From NCBI GenBank assembly GCA_902595515.1, contig CACJQK010000001.1:1-64000 (forward strand): DNA of 64,000 bases. Direction: 5' to 3'. Below are positions 54,569 through 64,000 of the stretch, piece by piece. Source of the stretch: an uncultured SAR116 cluster alpha proteobacterium (lineage in GTDB: Bacteria > Pseudomonadota > Alphaproteobacteria > Puniceispirillales > Marisalimonadaceae). The first letter of the stretch is position 1, and each line of letters opens with the position of its first letter. Made by a program: the position numbers and the translations under genes. The notes beneath the pieces were generated by a model, which was given only the letters and a program-made list of their open reading frames with translations, had not been told where the DNA came from and did no database searches.

Positions 54569-55501
54569 ATGAAAATACTGTCTTGCAACTCAAATATTAA
54601 TTTAGCAGAAAGTATTTCCCAAACACTTAATACAAGACTTGTAAAAGCAGAAGTTAAAAGATTCTCTGATATGGAAGTTTTTGTTGAAGTTCAAGAAAAT
54701 GTTAGAGGTGAGGATATGTTTGTTGTGCAATCTACTTCTTACCCAGCAAATGATAATTTAATGGAATTACTAGTTTCCCTAGATGCACTTAGAAGAGCAA
54801 GTGCTAGAAGAATAACAGCTGTTATTCCATACTATGGATATGCTAGACAAGATAGGAAATCTGGTCCAAGAACACCAATTTCTGCAAAATTAGTTGCCAA
54901 TCTAATAACTAAAGCAGGAGCTGATAGAATTCTTACGATGGATCTTCATGCAGGTCAAATACAAGGATTTTTTGATATACCTACTGATAACTTATTTGCA
55001 GCTCCAGTTTTTGTCAAAGATATAGAAGAGGAATATAAGAATAAACCTGTAGTTATAGTTTCTCCAGATATAGGTGGCGTTGTAAGAGCTAGGGCTTATG
55101 CTAGGCGAATCAATTCTAATTTAGCCATTATTGATAAAAGAAGAGAAAAACCTGGATCATCTGAAGTTATGAATATTATTGGAGATGTGTCTAATCAACA
55201 CTGTATCATAGTAGATGACATAATTGATTCTGGAGGTACAATATGCAATGCCGCGCGAGCGCTTATGGACGTAGGCGCAATTAGTGTAGATGCATACGTT
55301 ACTCATGGCGTTCTATCTGGCTCTGCAGTAAGTAATATCTCTAATTCTCCTTTGAGTTCTCTTGTAACGACAAACTCAATTAAAGCGACTGAAGCAGTAA
55401 ATATGTCTAATAATATAAGGCAAATCTCCATTGCCCCCATAATTGGGGAAGCCATACGTAGAGTTCATATGGAACAATCTGTTTCTAGTCTTTTTGAATA
55501 G
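54569..55501 (+). CDS. prs: Ribose-phosphate pyrophosphokinase
   Basis: [49 protein letters not shown] at 54569 preferred. Confidence 0.97.
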   Translation: MKILSCNSNINLAESISQTLNTRLVKAEVKRFSDMEVFVEVQENVRGEDMFVVQSTSYPANDNLMELLVSLDALRRASARRITAVIPYYGYARQDRKSGPRTPISAKLVANLITKAGADRILTMDLHAGQIQGFFDIPTDNLFAAPVFVKDIEEEYKNKPVVIVSPDIGGVVRARAYARRINSNLAIIDKRREKPGSSEVMNIIGDVSNQHCIIVDDIIDSGGTICNAARALMDVGAISVDAYVTHGVLSGSAVSNISNSPLSSLVTTNSIKATEAVNMSNNIRQISIAPIIGEAIRRVHMEQSVSSLFE

Positions 55502-55599
55502 ATTTACATTATTTACTTTAATTTTTTTTATTAAAAGGTTATGTATGCTGTATTCTTTTGCACCCCTGGAGGCGAAAGAGAATTTTAAGGAGAAAATTA

Positions 55600-56250
55600 A
55601 TGCAAACTATTGATATTAAAGCTGAAGCTCGTAGTGAGGTTGGTAAGGGGTCTGCCAGAGCAGCAAGGCGTGCAGGTTTAGTTCCTGCAGTTATTTATGG
55701 TAATAAACAATCACCAATCCCTATTACATTAGATGCCAACAAATGGCGTCAGCTAATGCATAAGCCTGGTATATTTAGTCAATTAATGAATATTGAAGTT
55801 AATAATGAGACACATTTCGTATTGCCTCGTGATATTCAACAACACCCAGTTTCAGAAGAGGCTGAGCATGTTGATTTTCTAAGAGTTACAGAAAATGCTA
55901 CAGTTGCTGTAGGAATTAATGTTGAATTCTTAAATGAAGACAAATGTACAGGTTTGAAACTAGGTGGAGTGCTTAACGTTGTTAGAGCACAGGTTGAATT
56001 GAATTGTCCTGCTATTTCTATTCCTGAAAAAATAACAGTGGATTTAGAAGGTCTTAATGTTGGGCATACTATTCATATTAGTGCAATTAAACTTCCTGAT
56101 GGTTGTACGCCAACTATAACAGATAGAGATTTTACTGTTGCTACTATTGCTGCACCAAGAGGTGGTTTAGGCGATTCCGAAGAAGAGGAAGAAACTGGAA
56201 CAACTGATGAAACTTCTGAAGATACTGATGAAGATAAAAATGATAGTTAA
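55600..56250 (+). CDS. rplY: 50S ribosomal protein L25/Ctc
   Basis: KAEARSEVGKGSARAARRAGLVPAVIYG; AAGGAG Shine-Dalgarno before ATG at 55600; track start at 55558 looks too early. Confidence 0.95.
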   Translation: MQTIDIKAEARSEVGKGSARAARRAGLVPAVIYGNKQSPIPITLDANKWRQLMHKPGIFSQLMNIEVNNETHFVLPRDIQQHPVSEEAEHVDFLRVTENATVAVGINVEFLNEDKCTGLKLGGVLNVVRAQVELNCPAISIPEKITVDLEGLNVGHTIHISAIKLPDGCTPTITDRDFTVATIAAPRGGLGDSEEEEETGTTDETSEDTDEDKNDS

Positions 56251-56287
56251 AAACATTATTAAAAAAAATTGAGTTTTAACTTTTGAA

Positions 56288-56860
56288 ATGTTTTTAATAG
56301 TTGGTTTAGGTAATCCTGGTATATTTTACAGAAATAATAGGCATAATATTGGTTATAAAATTATAGACAATATCAGAGAAGTGTATGATTTTCCTGAATT
56401 CTCAAAAAAATTTAAATCTGAATTTTCTAAATCTGAGTTAAACAAAAACATATTGTTTTTACTTAAACCAACTACATACATGAATAATTCAGGTATAGCC
56501 CTAAAAGAAATTAAAAGCTTTTACAATATTGATATAAATAATATCTATGTAATACATGATGAGATAGACCTAGATCAAGGGCGTGTTAAAGTAAAAAATG
56601 GGGGGGGTCATAATGGACACAATGGCCTGAAGAATATAGATAAAATGATTGGTAAAAACTATAACAGAGTTAGGGTTGGGGTATCTCGACCATCAAAAAT
56701 ATATGAAGAAAATATTGATGAAAACATATCAAATTGGGTGCTTTCTGACTTCACATCTAATGAAAAAGATAAATGGCTTGATAACACAATTAATTACGTT
56801 TCTGAAATGGTTATATCTTTAATTAATAGTAAAAATGGTTTTTGTGGTAAAAATGTGTAG
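56288..56860 (+). CDS. pth: Peptidyl-tRNA hydrolase
   Basis: LIVGLGNPGIFYRNNRHNIGYKI, NGGGHNGHNGLKNI. Confidence 0.97.
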   Translation: MFLIVGLGNPGIFYRNNRHNIGYKIIDNIREVYDFPEFSKKFKSEFSKSELNKNILFLLKPTTYMNNSGIALKEIKSFYNIDINNIYVIHDEIDLDQGRVKVKNGGGHNGHNGLKNIDKMIGKNYNRVRVGVSRPSKIYEENIDENISNWVLSDFTSNEKDKWLDNTINYVSEMVISLINSKNGFCGKNV

Positions 56861-56868
56861 GTGCATAA

Positions 56869-57966
56869 ATGGGTTTTAAATGTGGCATTGTAGGCTTACC
56901 AAATGTAGGGAAATCTACCTTATTTAATGCTCTGACAGAAACCTCATCAGCAGAGGCTGCAAATTATCCTTTTTGTACGATTGAACCTAATTCTGGCATT
57001 GTATCAGTTCCTGATAAAAGATTAAATTTACTCTCTAATTTAGCTAAATCTCAAAAAACTATTCCTGCACAGATGCAATTTGTAGATATTGCTGGACTTG
57101 TAAGTGGTGCTAGTAAAGGGGAAGGATTAGGGAATAAATTTTTATCTCATATAAGAGAAGTTGATGCAATTATACATGTGGTTAGATGCTTTGAAAATAC
57201 CGACATAACACATGTAGATAATACAATAAACCCTATAAGAGATACAGAAACCATAGATACTGAATTAATGTTAGCTGATTTAGAAAGTTTAGAAAGACAA
57301 ACTCAAAATTTGTTAAAAAAAGCAAAATCAAATGATATAGACGCTAAAAATGATTTAGTACTAATGAGAAAATTAATTGAATTTTTATCTGATGGCATTC
57401 AACTTCGTTTGGCAAAATTAACGGATGTAGAAAAGAAAAGAATAAAAACTTTTAATCTACTCACATCAAAGCCAGTTCTTTATGCATGCAACGTAAGTGA
57501 AGATGATGCCTCCGATGGAAATAACTTTACTAAAAAAATATTTAATAAAGCTAAAACTGAAAACTGTGATGCTATAATAATTTCAGGTTCTATAGAATCT
57601 GAAATCGCAATTTTAGAAGAAACTGAAAAGAAAGAATTTCTCAAAGATTTAAATTTGGAAGAGTCTGGACTGAACAGATTAATAAGAACAGGATTCAGCC
57701 TTCTTGATCTAATCACATTTTTTACAGTTGGGCCAAAAGAAACAAGAGCATGGACAATAAAAAACAACTCAACTGCACCAGAAGCTGCCGGTATAATTCA
57801 TACAGATTTTCAAAAGGGATTTATTCGCGCCGAAACAATATCTTATGATGATTATTTAAGTTACAAAAGCGAGCAAGCAGCAAAAGATGCTGGACGTATG
57901 AGAGTCGAGGGTGCAGATTATATAGTTAAAGATGGAGATGTATTTCATTTTAGATTTAATGTTTGA
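56869..57966 (+). CDS. ychF: Redox-regulated ATPase/GTPase YchF
   Basis: GFKCGIVGLPNVGKSTLFNALT, VDIAGLVSGASKGEGLGNKFL, C-terminal TGS. Confidence 0.97.
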   Translation: MGFKCGIVGLPNVGKSTLFNALTETSSAEAANYPFCTIEPNSGIVSVPDKRLNLLSNLAKSQKTIPAQMQFVDIAGLVSGASKGEGLGNKFLSHIREVDAIIHVVRCFENTDITHVDNTINPIRDTETIDTELMLADLESLERQTQNLLKKAKSNDIDAKNDLVLMRKLIEFLSDGIQLRLAKLTDVEKKRIKTFNLLTSKPVLYACNVSEDDASDGNNFTKKIFNKAKTENCDAIIISGSIESEIAILEETEKKEFLKDLNLEESGLNRLIRTGFSLLDLITFFTVGPKETRAWTIKNNSTAPEAAGIIHTDFQKGFIRAETISYDDYLSYKSEQAAKDAGRMRVEGADYIVKDGDVFHFRFNV

Positions 57967-57979
57967 TTGGAGCTAAGTT

Positions 57980-58645
57980 ATGAATGATTTTATAGAAATT
58001 ACAGCAAAAGATAATCATCAATTCTCAGCTTATATTTCTCAACCTTCGGGGAAACCAAAAGCAGGAGTTGTAATTATACAAGAAATTTTTGGTGTAAACA
58101 CTCATATCAAAGAAGTAACAGACTTATACGCTAGCAAAGGTTATTTATGCATTGCACCTTCATTGTTTGACAGAATTGAGAAAAATATAACTCTAAATTA
58201 TGACAAAAAAGGTGTATCTAAAGGAAGAGACTTAAAAGCATTGTGTGATGATAACGCCTTAAAAGATATAGAGGCTAGTATTTCTGTAGTATCCTCAGCT
58301 GGGAAAGTGGGTGCAATAGGATATTGCTGGGGTGGATCATTATCTTGGAGAGTTGGATGTGAGGCTTCCAACCTCTCAGCTTCTGTTTGCTACTATGGTG
58401 GGGATATTCCAAAACTTAGAGATTTAAAACCAAAATGCAATGTTTTAACCCATTTTGGTGAACTTGATAAGGGAATACCAATAAAAGATGTTAAAATTTT
58501 TGAGAAAAAAAGACCTGAAGTTCATACATACACATATCCTGCTGACCATGGTTTTAATTGTGACCATAGAAGTCAATATAATAAGACCTGTGCAAGAATT
58601 GCACTTGATAGAACATTAAAATTTTTAGAAGAAAATTTAACTTAA
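57980..58645 (+). CDS. Dienelactone hydrolase family protein
   Basis: IQEIFGVNTHI, GYCWGGSLSW, YPADHGFNCDHR. Confidence 0.92.
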   Translation: MNDFIEITAKDNHQFSAYISQPSGKPKAGVVIIQEIFGVNTHIKEVTDLYASKGYLCIAPSLFDRIEKNITLNYDKKGVSKGRDLKALCDDNALKDIEASISVVSSAGKVGAIGYCWGGSLSWRVGCEASNLSASVCYYGGDIPKLRDLKPKCNVLTHFGELDKGIPIKDVKIFEKKRPEVHTYTYPADHGFNCDHRSQYNKTCARIALDRTLKFLEENLT

Positions 58646-58646
58646 A

Positions 58647-59438
58647 TTATTGATTTTTTATAGGAGCCCAAATCTGCTTCATGGCAAAATAAGATAAAGC
58701 AGTAAGTAATAACAAGAATAGCATGACTGATATGCCCAATCGCTTCCTATCTTCCATCTCAGGCTCAGAAGCCCATGCAAGGAAAGCTGTGACGTCTTTT
58801 GCCATTTGATCAGGTGTAGCTTTAGTCCCATCGGCATATTCAACTCCATCATCGTAAAGGGGTTGAGGCATACCAATCAAATTTCCTGAATAATATTTAT
58901 TATAATACATGCCATCAGGAACTTTTTGGTCTGCAGGAGCATCTATGTAACCCGTTAATAGAGCATGTAAGTAATTTGCACCATCAGGTCTAGCTTTGAC
59001 AATTAATGATAGATCTGGTGGATAGGCCCCTCCATTTGCAGCTCTTGCAGCTTTATCATTAGGATATGGAGATACAAATTTATCACTCGGTCTAGCTGGT
59101 CTTTCAACCACTTCACCATCATCGTTAATTGTATTAACGCTATTTTCTGATGCAAATGCTTTGATCTCATCCTCATTATAACCAATAGCTTTTAGATTTC
59201 TATATGCTAAAAGTCTCATTCCATGACACCCTGAACACACCTCTTTATAAACTTGAAGCCCCCTCTGCTGTGATGCCCTATCAAAAGTACCCAAAATTCC
59301 AGAGAAGGACCAATTTAATTGTGGGTAGCTTATTTTATCACCTGCAGCAAATGAGAGATTAGATGAAAAGATTATTAACAAACCTAGGTAAAGTTTTACA
59401 ATATTGTTGGAGAAAAAACTTGATGAGTGATTGATCAT
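58647..59438 (-). CDS. petC: Cytochrome c1
   Basis: VCSGCHGM heme motif, C-terminal TM anchor. Confidence 0.95.
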   Translation of the reverse strand: MINHSSSFFSNNIVKLYLGLLIIFSSNLSFAAGDKISYPQLNWSFSGILGTFDRASQQRGLQVYKEVCSGCHGMRLLAYRNLKAIGYNEDEIKAFASENSVNTINDDGEVVERPARPSDKFVSPYPNDKAARAANGGAYPPDLSLIVKARPDGANYLHALLTGYIDAPADQKVPDGMYYNKYYSGNLIGMPQPLYDDGVEYADGTKATPDQMAKDVTAFLAWASEPEMEDRKRLGISVMLFLLLLTALSYFAMKQIWAPIKNQ

Positions 59439-60689
59439 CTATTTTTTCTCCCTCACCGCAAAAGCTGAAGCGGTTGATCCTCCACCCAAAATTGGTTCAG
59501 ATATAGAAATTGGAAGTGGTTTTGTTTTTTCTATGTAGGGCAACAACGGAAATAAAATTAGGAAGTGAAAAAAGTAGTAAGCTGTTGCTATCCTTGACAG
59601 TATTACATAAATACCTTCTGCGGGCATTGCACCTAAATAGCCTAACAAAATACAATCTAATAAAAGTATCCAAAAGAAAATTTTATATATAGGTCTAAAT
59701 TGAGACGATCTAACTGATGATCTGTCTAACCATGGTAAAATAAACAAAACTGCTATTGCACCAAACATAAAAAGTACACCACCAAGCTTGTCTGGAATTG
59801 CCCTAAGTATTGCATAGAAAGGAAGAAAATACCATTCTGGGACAATATGAGCTGGTGTTACCATTGGATTTGCTTCAATGTAATTATCTGGATGACCCAT
59901 AAAATTAGGAAAGAAAAATACCGCTGCAGCAAAAAAAGATAAAAATACACTTAATCCAAACAAATCTTTTATTGTATAGTAAGGGCTAAAAGGAACTGTA
60001 TCCTGAGTTCCTTTAACATCAATACCAATTGGATTATTAGAGCCAAAGCGATGCAATGCAACCAAATGAAGAATTACAACACCAACGATGACAAAAGGTA
60101 AAACAAAATGAAGTGAAAAAAATCTATTTAAAGTAGAATTATCAACAGAAAAACCACCCCATAGCCATGTTACAATATTCTCTCCAACAAGTGGTATAGC
60201 TGAAAATAAGTTTGTGATAACTGTGGCTCCCCAGAAGCTCATTTGTCCCCATGGTAGAACGTATCCCATGAATGCTGTAGCCATCATTAATAAAAGTATT
60301 AAAACTCCTAATATCCATAAAAGCTCTCTAGGAGCTTTATAGGAACCATAATATAATCCTCGAAAAATATGGATATAAACAACAATAAAGAAAAAGCTAG
60401 CCCCATTCATATGAATATATCTTATTAGCCATCCATGATTTACATCTCTCATAATTCTTTCAACGGAATCAAAAGCATAATCAACGTGAGCTGTGTAGTT
60501 CATGGACAAAACAATTCCAGTTACTATCATAGCTACAAGAGCAAAACCCGCTAGAGAACCAAAATTCCAAAAATAATTTAGATTTTTTGGTGTTGGATAA
60601 TGATTAAGTTCATGATCCATAAAAGAAAACACAGGTAATCTATGATCGATCCATTTAACTACTGGGTTTTTAAACTTAGACTTTGACAA
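59439..60689 (-). CDS. petB: Cytochrome b of bc1 complex
   Basis: [51 protein letters not shown]. Confidence 0.98.
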   Translation of the reverse strand: MSKSKFKNPVVKWIDHRLPVFSFMDHELNHYPTPKNLNYFWNFGSLAGFALVAMIVTGIVLSMNYTAHVDYAFDSVERIMRDVNHGWLIRYIHMNGASFFFIVVYIHIFRGLYYGSYKAPRELLWILGVLILLLMMATAFMGYVLPWGQMSFWGATVITNLFSAIPLVGENIVTWLWGGFSVDNSTLNRFFSLHFVLPFVIVGVVILHLVALHRFGSNNPIGIDVKGTQDTVPFSPYYTIKDLFGLSVFLSFFAAAVFFFPNFMGHPDNYIEANPMVTPAHIVPEWYFLPFYAILRAIPDKLGGVLFMFGAIAVLFILPWLDRSSVRSSQFRPIYKIFFWILLLDCILLGYLGAMPAEGIYVILSRIATAYYFFHFLILFPLLPYIEKTKPLPISISEPILGGGSTASAFAVREKK

Positions 60690-60712
60690 TTATTACTCCT
60701 AAAATAAAAAAG

Positions 60713-61255
60713 TTAACCAATTTTAATAATGTTATCAGACAAAAACTTGTATGATGGAACTTCTAGATTAGTCGGTGCTGGCCCCTTTCTAATTCTACCT
60801 GAATGGTCATAGTGAGAACCATGACAAGGACAAAACCATCCACCATACTGTCCTTTTACATCTCCAGATTTTTGACCAAGCGGAACACAACCTAAATGTG
60901 TACAAACACCTACTAATACAATAAATTTTTCGTTAGGAACTCTTTCCTCATCTGTTTCAGGGTGCCTCATTTCATCTAAAGAAACTTCTTTAGCTAACTT
61001 AATTTCTTCGGGTGTTCTATGACGAACAAATACAGGCTTACCTCTCCATGTTACAGTTATGGCTTGACCTTCTTCTAACGAGGACAAATCTACCTCGGTG
61101 GATGCCAGTGCCAAGGTATCTGCTGCGGGGTTCATTTGATCAATTAAAGGCCAAGCAACAGACGCAGCACCAATGCCAGCCATGGCATAGGTTGAAATTA
61201 TTAAGAAATCTCTTTTACCGTCTTTATTATTTTTTGATTTAGAATATGTAGGCAT
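60713..61255 (-). CDS. petA: Rieske iron-sulfur subunit of bc1 complex
   Basis: CTHLGCVP and CPCHGSHYD. Confidence 0.98.
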   Translation of the reverse strand: MPTYSKSKNNKDGKRDFLIISTYAMAGIGAASVAWPLIDQMNPAADTLALASTEVDLSSLEEGQAITVTWRGKPVFVRHRTPEEIKLAKEVSLDEMRHPETDEERVPNEKFIVLVGVCTHLGCVPLGQKSGDVKGQYGGWFCPCHGSHYDHSGRIRKGPAPTNLEVPSYKFLSDNIIKIG

Positions 61256-61356
61256 TTATCTCACTTTATAAATATAATATTTATATAACATTGTAGAAAA
61301 AAAATTCCAGTGTTTTTTAAAATGATTCTAAAAAAGAATTAATTTGTTTTAAGAAT

Positions 61357-62268
61357 TTAATACCAACTTACTTTTGGAGGCAAACTCATTAATACTGCTT
61401 CGGTATTTCCACCAGTTTTTAACCCAAAAATTGTGCCTCTGTCATATAATAAATTAAACTCCACATAGCGACCTCTTTTGATTAACTGAAAGTCTCTTTC
61501 TTGCTGGTTAAATGCTTTACTCGATCTGCTTTTAATAATCTTCAAATAAGAGTTTAAGAATGTTGAACCAATATCTTTTATGAAAGATAAATCTCTTTCC
61601 CAGTCTTCGTTGCAAAGATAATCAAGAAAAATTCCTCCCACACCACGAGGCTCTCCTCTGTGAGGTAAATAAAAGTATTCATCACACCAACTCTTAAATC
61701 TAGGATAATAAGATTCATCATATTTATCACATGTATTTTTTAGTTCTTGATGAAATATATTTGATGATTTTATGTCCTTGAAAGTTGGGGTAAGATCACC
61801 CCCCCCACCAAACCAAATTTTTTTTTTATTACCTTTTCCCGTTACAAGCATTCTTGTGTTCATATGGGCTGCTGGAACATGTGGATTACACATATGAGAG
61901 ACTACAGAAATACCTGATGCCCAAAATAAACCATTCTCTTCTGCTCCAGGTATTTGTTGTCTAAACTCATTAGAGAATTCACCATGCACAGTTGAGATAT
62001 TAACGCCAACCTTTTCAAAAACGTTACCGCGCATAATTGATATTAATCCTCCGCCTCCTCCATCTCTTTTCCAGTTTTTTTGATCAAAGGTTACTTTCTG
62101 TTTCTTATTTATTTTTTTATTTTCAATATCTTCAAAAGAATTACAAATTTTATCACGAAGCTCTTTAAACCACGAACTAGCTAATTCTTTTTTGTTTTGC
62201 AGTGTTTGAAAATTGTCCAAACATTTTTTTTTATGTAAATTTTTAATCATTTCATTTTTTACAGACAT
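61357..62268 (-). CDS. hemF: Oxygen-dependent coproporphyrinogen III oxidase
   Basis: RDGGGGGLISIMRGNVFEKVGVNISTVHGEF; IWFGGGGDLTP. Confidence 0.97.
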   Translation of the reverse strand: MSVKNEMIKNLHKKKCLDNFQTLQNKKELASSWFKELRDKICNSFEDIENKKINKKQKVTFDQKNWKRDGGGGGLISIMRGNVFEKVGVNISTVHGEFSNEFRQQIPGAEENGLFWASGISVVSHMCNPHVPAAHMNTRMLVTGKGNKKKIWFGGGGDLTPTFKDIKSSNIFHQELKNTCDKYDESYYPRFKSWCDEYFYLPHRGEPRGVGGIFLDYLCNEDWERDLSFIKDIGSTFLNSYLKIIKSRSSKAFNQQERDFQLIKRGRYVEFNLLYDRGTIFGLKTGGNTEAVLMSLPPKVSWY

Positions 62269-62280
62269 ATTTTTAACTTC

Positions 62281-63606
62281 TTAACTTTGTTCTAAGAAAT
62301 TTGAAATTTCTTTTGGTGAACTTTGAAAATTATTATTTACCCAAAAATCTTCGGCTTGGAAAAATAATCTTTTGACCTGATCATTTGTAATTGTTTTTTT
62401 TGATTTTACTATTTCTTCTCTAACTAATGGAAATATAGGCCACTTTATTTCAAAAAAATCAATGTCTTTTATTTTTTCAAATGGCAGAATATGTAATAAT
62501 GCAAGTTTATACCAATTAAATGGAATTCTATCTTTATTAAATAATCCTTGTTTTTTTGAATTTATACCACACCTAAGTTGCCAAATTAATTGAAAGATAT
62601 ACATTCGTTTATTTCCAACTACGTGTGACTCCAAATAATTATTTTTAATGTTAATTTTTAAATTAATTATTTGTTTAATAAAATGTAAAAACTTAATTTT
62701 TCTTTTATTTAAATCAAACCTGTTAATTATTTTATCAATACAATGATCTCCATATAAATGAACCATTATCACAGAAATTAAATCTAATTTTTCATTTTGT
62801 ACCAGAGTTATTGCATTTAATTTAATAAAATCAATTATTCCAAAATTTTTTAGTATAAATCCAGAGGATATCTCAGATCTTCTATAGTTATTTTTAGAAA
62901 TCAGAAGATATTTGTCTAAAGTTAATTTTGTCATCATTAAAAAACATTTATAACAATTCTTAGTTAATAAGATTTTATCTATCTCATCCCTAATTCTCTT
63001 GTTGGATAAATTAATGATTTTGGGAACTCTTAAAATAATTTCTTTTTTGAGATTTTCTGACATTTTGTTGTCAAAACTTCCAGAAAAACGACAAAATCTT
63101 ATAATTCTTAAATAATCTTCTTTAATTCTCTCTAAAGGGTTACCTATGAAAATAAGCTTTCTTTTAATTAGATCATTTTCTCCATTAAAAAAATCAGTTA
63201 AATTTCCTTTAGAGTCTAAATATAAGCTATTAATAGTAAAATCTCTTCTTTTGACATCATCGTTCAAACTGGCAGCAGTATCAACTAATGCAGATCTTCC
63301 ATAAGAAATTAGATCCTTTCTGAGGCTAGTTACATGATATTCTTTTTTATTAATTATAAGTGATATAGTTTTATATTTTATGTAATAGTCTTTAACAACT
63401 ATATTATTTTTACTTATTTTTTTTACGAATTTTTTTATATCTTCATTTATTACAAAATCAATGTCAGTTACTATTTCATTAGTCAGGTAATCTCTTAAAG
63501 CCCCACCAACAATCCAAATTTTAACACCAATACTCTCTGCAAGATTAAAAATAACTTCAATATTCTGATCTATTTTAAAAAAATTTATAAATTTATTTTT
63601 TATTAT
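62281..63606 (-). CDS. CCA tRNA nucleotidyltransferase / poly(A) polymerase family (true N-terminus upstream of the ORF track)
   Basis: Open frame continues upstream of 63267: IWIVGGALRDYLTNEIVTDIDFVI...SYGRSALVDTAASLNDDVKRRDFTINSLY; no ATG/GTG/TTG between the in-frame TGA (63607-63609) and the catalytic GGALRD motif. Confidence 0.88.
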   Translation of the reverse strand: MIKNKFINFFKIDQNIEVIFNLAESIGVKIWIVGGALRDYLTNEIVTDIDFVINEDIKKFVKKISKNNIVVKDYYIKYKTISLIINKKEYHVTSLRKDLISYGRSALVDTAASLNDDVKRRDFTINSLYLDSKGNLTDFFNGENDLIKRKLIFIGNPLERIKEDYLRIIRFCRFSGSFDNKMSENLKKEIILRVPKIINLSNKRIRDEIDKILLTKNCYKCFLMMTKLTLDKYLLISKNNYRRSEISSGFILKNFGIIDFIKLNAITLVQNEKLDLISVIMVHLYGDHCIDKIINRFDLNKRKIKFLHFIKQIINLKINIKNNYLESHVVGNKRMYIFQLIWQLRCGINSKKQGLFNKDRIPFNWYKLALLHILPFEKIKDIDFFEIKWPIFPLVREEIVKSKKTITNDQVKRLFFQAEDFWVNNNFQSSPKEISNFLEQS

Positions 63607-63618
63607 TCAAATTCCTCT

Positions 63619-63873
63619 TTACTTGGAAAAATTACCATCTTTAACTTTTCCATCAATTATTGAGGGTGGTTGATAAGAGTAACTTGGATCAAAAGAATCT
63701 AATTCTAAGTACGTAAAACATGATAAAACAAAAACACAAAAACCCACAATACTAACTAATGTTGAGTAAAAAATTTGATTATTTTTTGTTAGTTTGTTTA
63801 GAATATATTTTGTTAAGAAAAAAAGACCTATAGAAAATATTATTGCTAAAAGTATAATTAAATATCGTCGCAC
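63619..63873 (-). CDS. DUF6111-like small membrane protein
   Basis: RRYLIILLAII TM start and C-terminal PPSIIDGKVKDGNF; GTG at 63873 with GAGGGAG upstream preferred over the track start. Confidence 0.65.
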   Translation of the reverse strand: MRRYLIILLAIIFSIGLFFLTKYILNKLTKNNQIFYSTLVSIVGFCVFVLSCFTYLELDSFDPSYSYQPPSIIDGKVKDGNFSK

Positions 63874-64000
63874 GGCGGAAACTCCCTCAAACCTAATCCT
63901 GCAGATATAGTCACTAATATCCTTGCTGTTAACCCCCAAATATTTTTATTATTATAGTTAATTATCCATGTCATGGACATGCTTGAGTTAAGTGGAAGTT
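63858..64000 (-). CDS. NUDIX CoA pyrophosphatase, C-terminal fragment (runs off window)
   Basis: Translated ...MTWIINYNNKNIWGLTARILVTISAGLGLREFPPCDDI*, with the IWGLTARIL motif; not in the ORF track. Confidence 0.65.
   Translation of the reverse strand, partial: LPLNSSMSMTWIINYNNKNIWGLTARILVTISAGLGLREFPPCDDI

Noticed and set aside
58679-59185. Two short minus-strand ORFs inside petC
   Set aside because: Alternative frames of cytochrome c1 with no recognisable features.
1-64000. CRISPR arrays, IS elements, phage or toxin-antitoxin modules
   Set aside because: No regularly spaced repeats, no transposase/integrase motifs; the RHH gene (22699-22902) has no toxin partner.

Overview
This is a gene-dense, AT-rich window of what looks like the core genome of a streamlined alphaproteobacterium (lineage inferred from gene content and order). 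I see no mobile elements, CRISPR arrays, rRNA operons or phage modules. Main blocks in order: zapA / 6S RNA / 5-FTHF cyclo-ligase / ymdB / yebC / ruvCAB / ybgC / tolQRAB on the minus strand; class I aldolase, efp, an inositol phosphatase-family gene, a second ExbB/MotA-like plus OmpA/MotB-like pair and rpmE on plus; glyQS; sppA-like; ispB-type synthase; an RNA methyltransferase; a sugar-acid dehydratase cluster (IlvD/RraA-like/UxaA); tRNA(CAU) next to rpoD-dnaG-yqeY; carAB-greA; Lrp; ELM1-like; selO-msrP-aspartate aminotransferase; uvrB, uvrC-pgsA-moaD-moaE; ilvE; a two-component pair; proC, ubiK, lgt, pgeF, prs, rplY, pth, ychF; cytochrome bc1 (petABC); hemF; CCA-adding enzyme; DUF6111-like; and the C-terminus of a NUDIX CoA pyrophosphatase. 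The best second-look items are: (1) two conserved genes (5-FTHF cyclo-ligase and CCA-adding enzyme) whose homologous frame has no ATG/GTG/TTG start and could be restored by losing one A from an A-tract near the start; (2) a 6S RNA whose 3' closing strand can alternatively pair with a downstream hairpin; (3) all seven convergent gene junctions overlapping or separated by 8 nt or less, two sharing a palindromic stop tetramer (TTAA, CTAG); (4) a 12-bp in-frame tandem repeat in rpoD. I did not find a convincing new multi-gene system.
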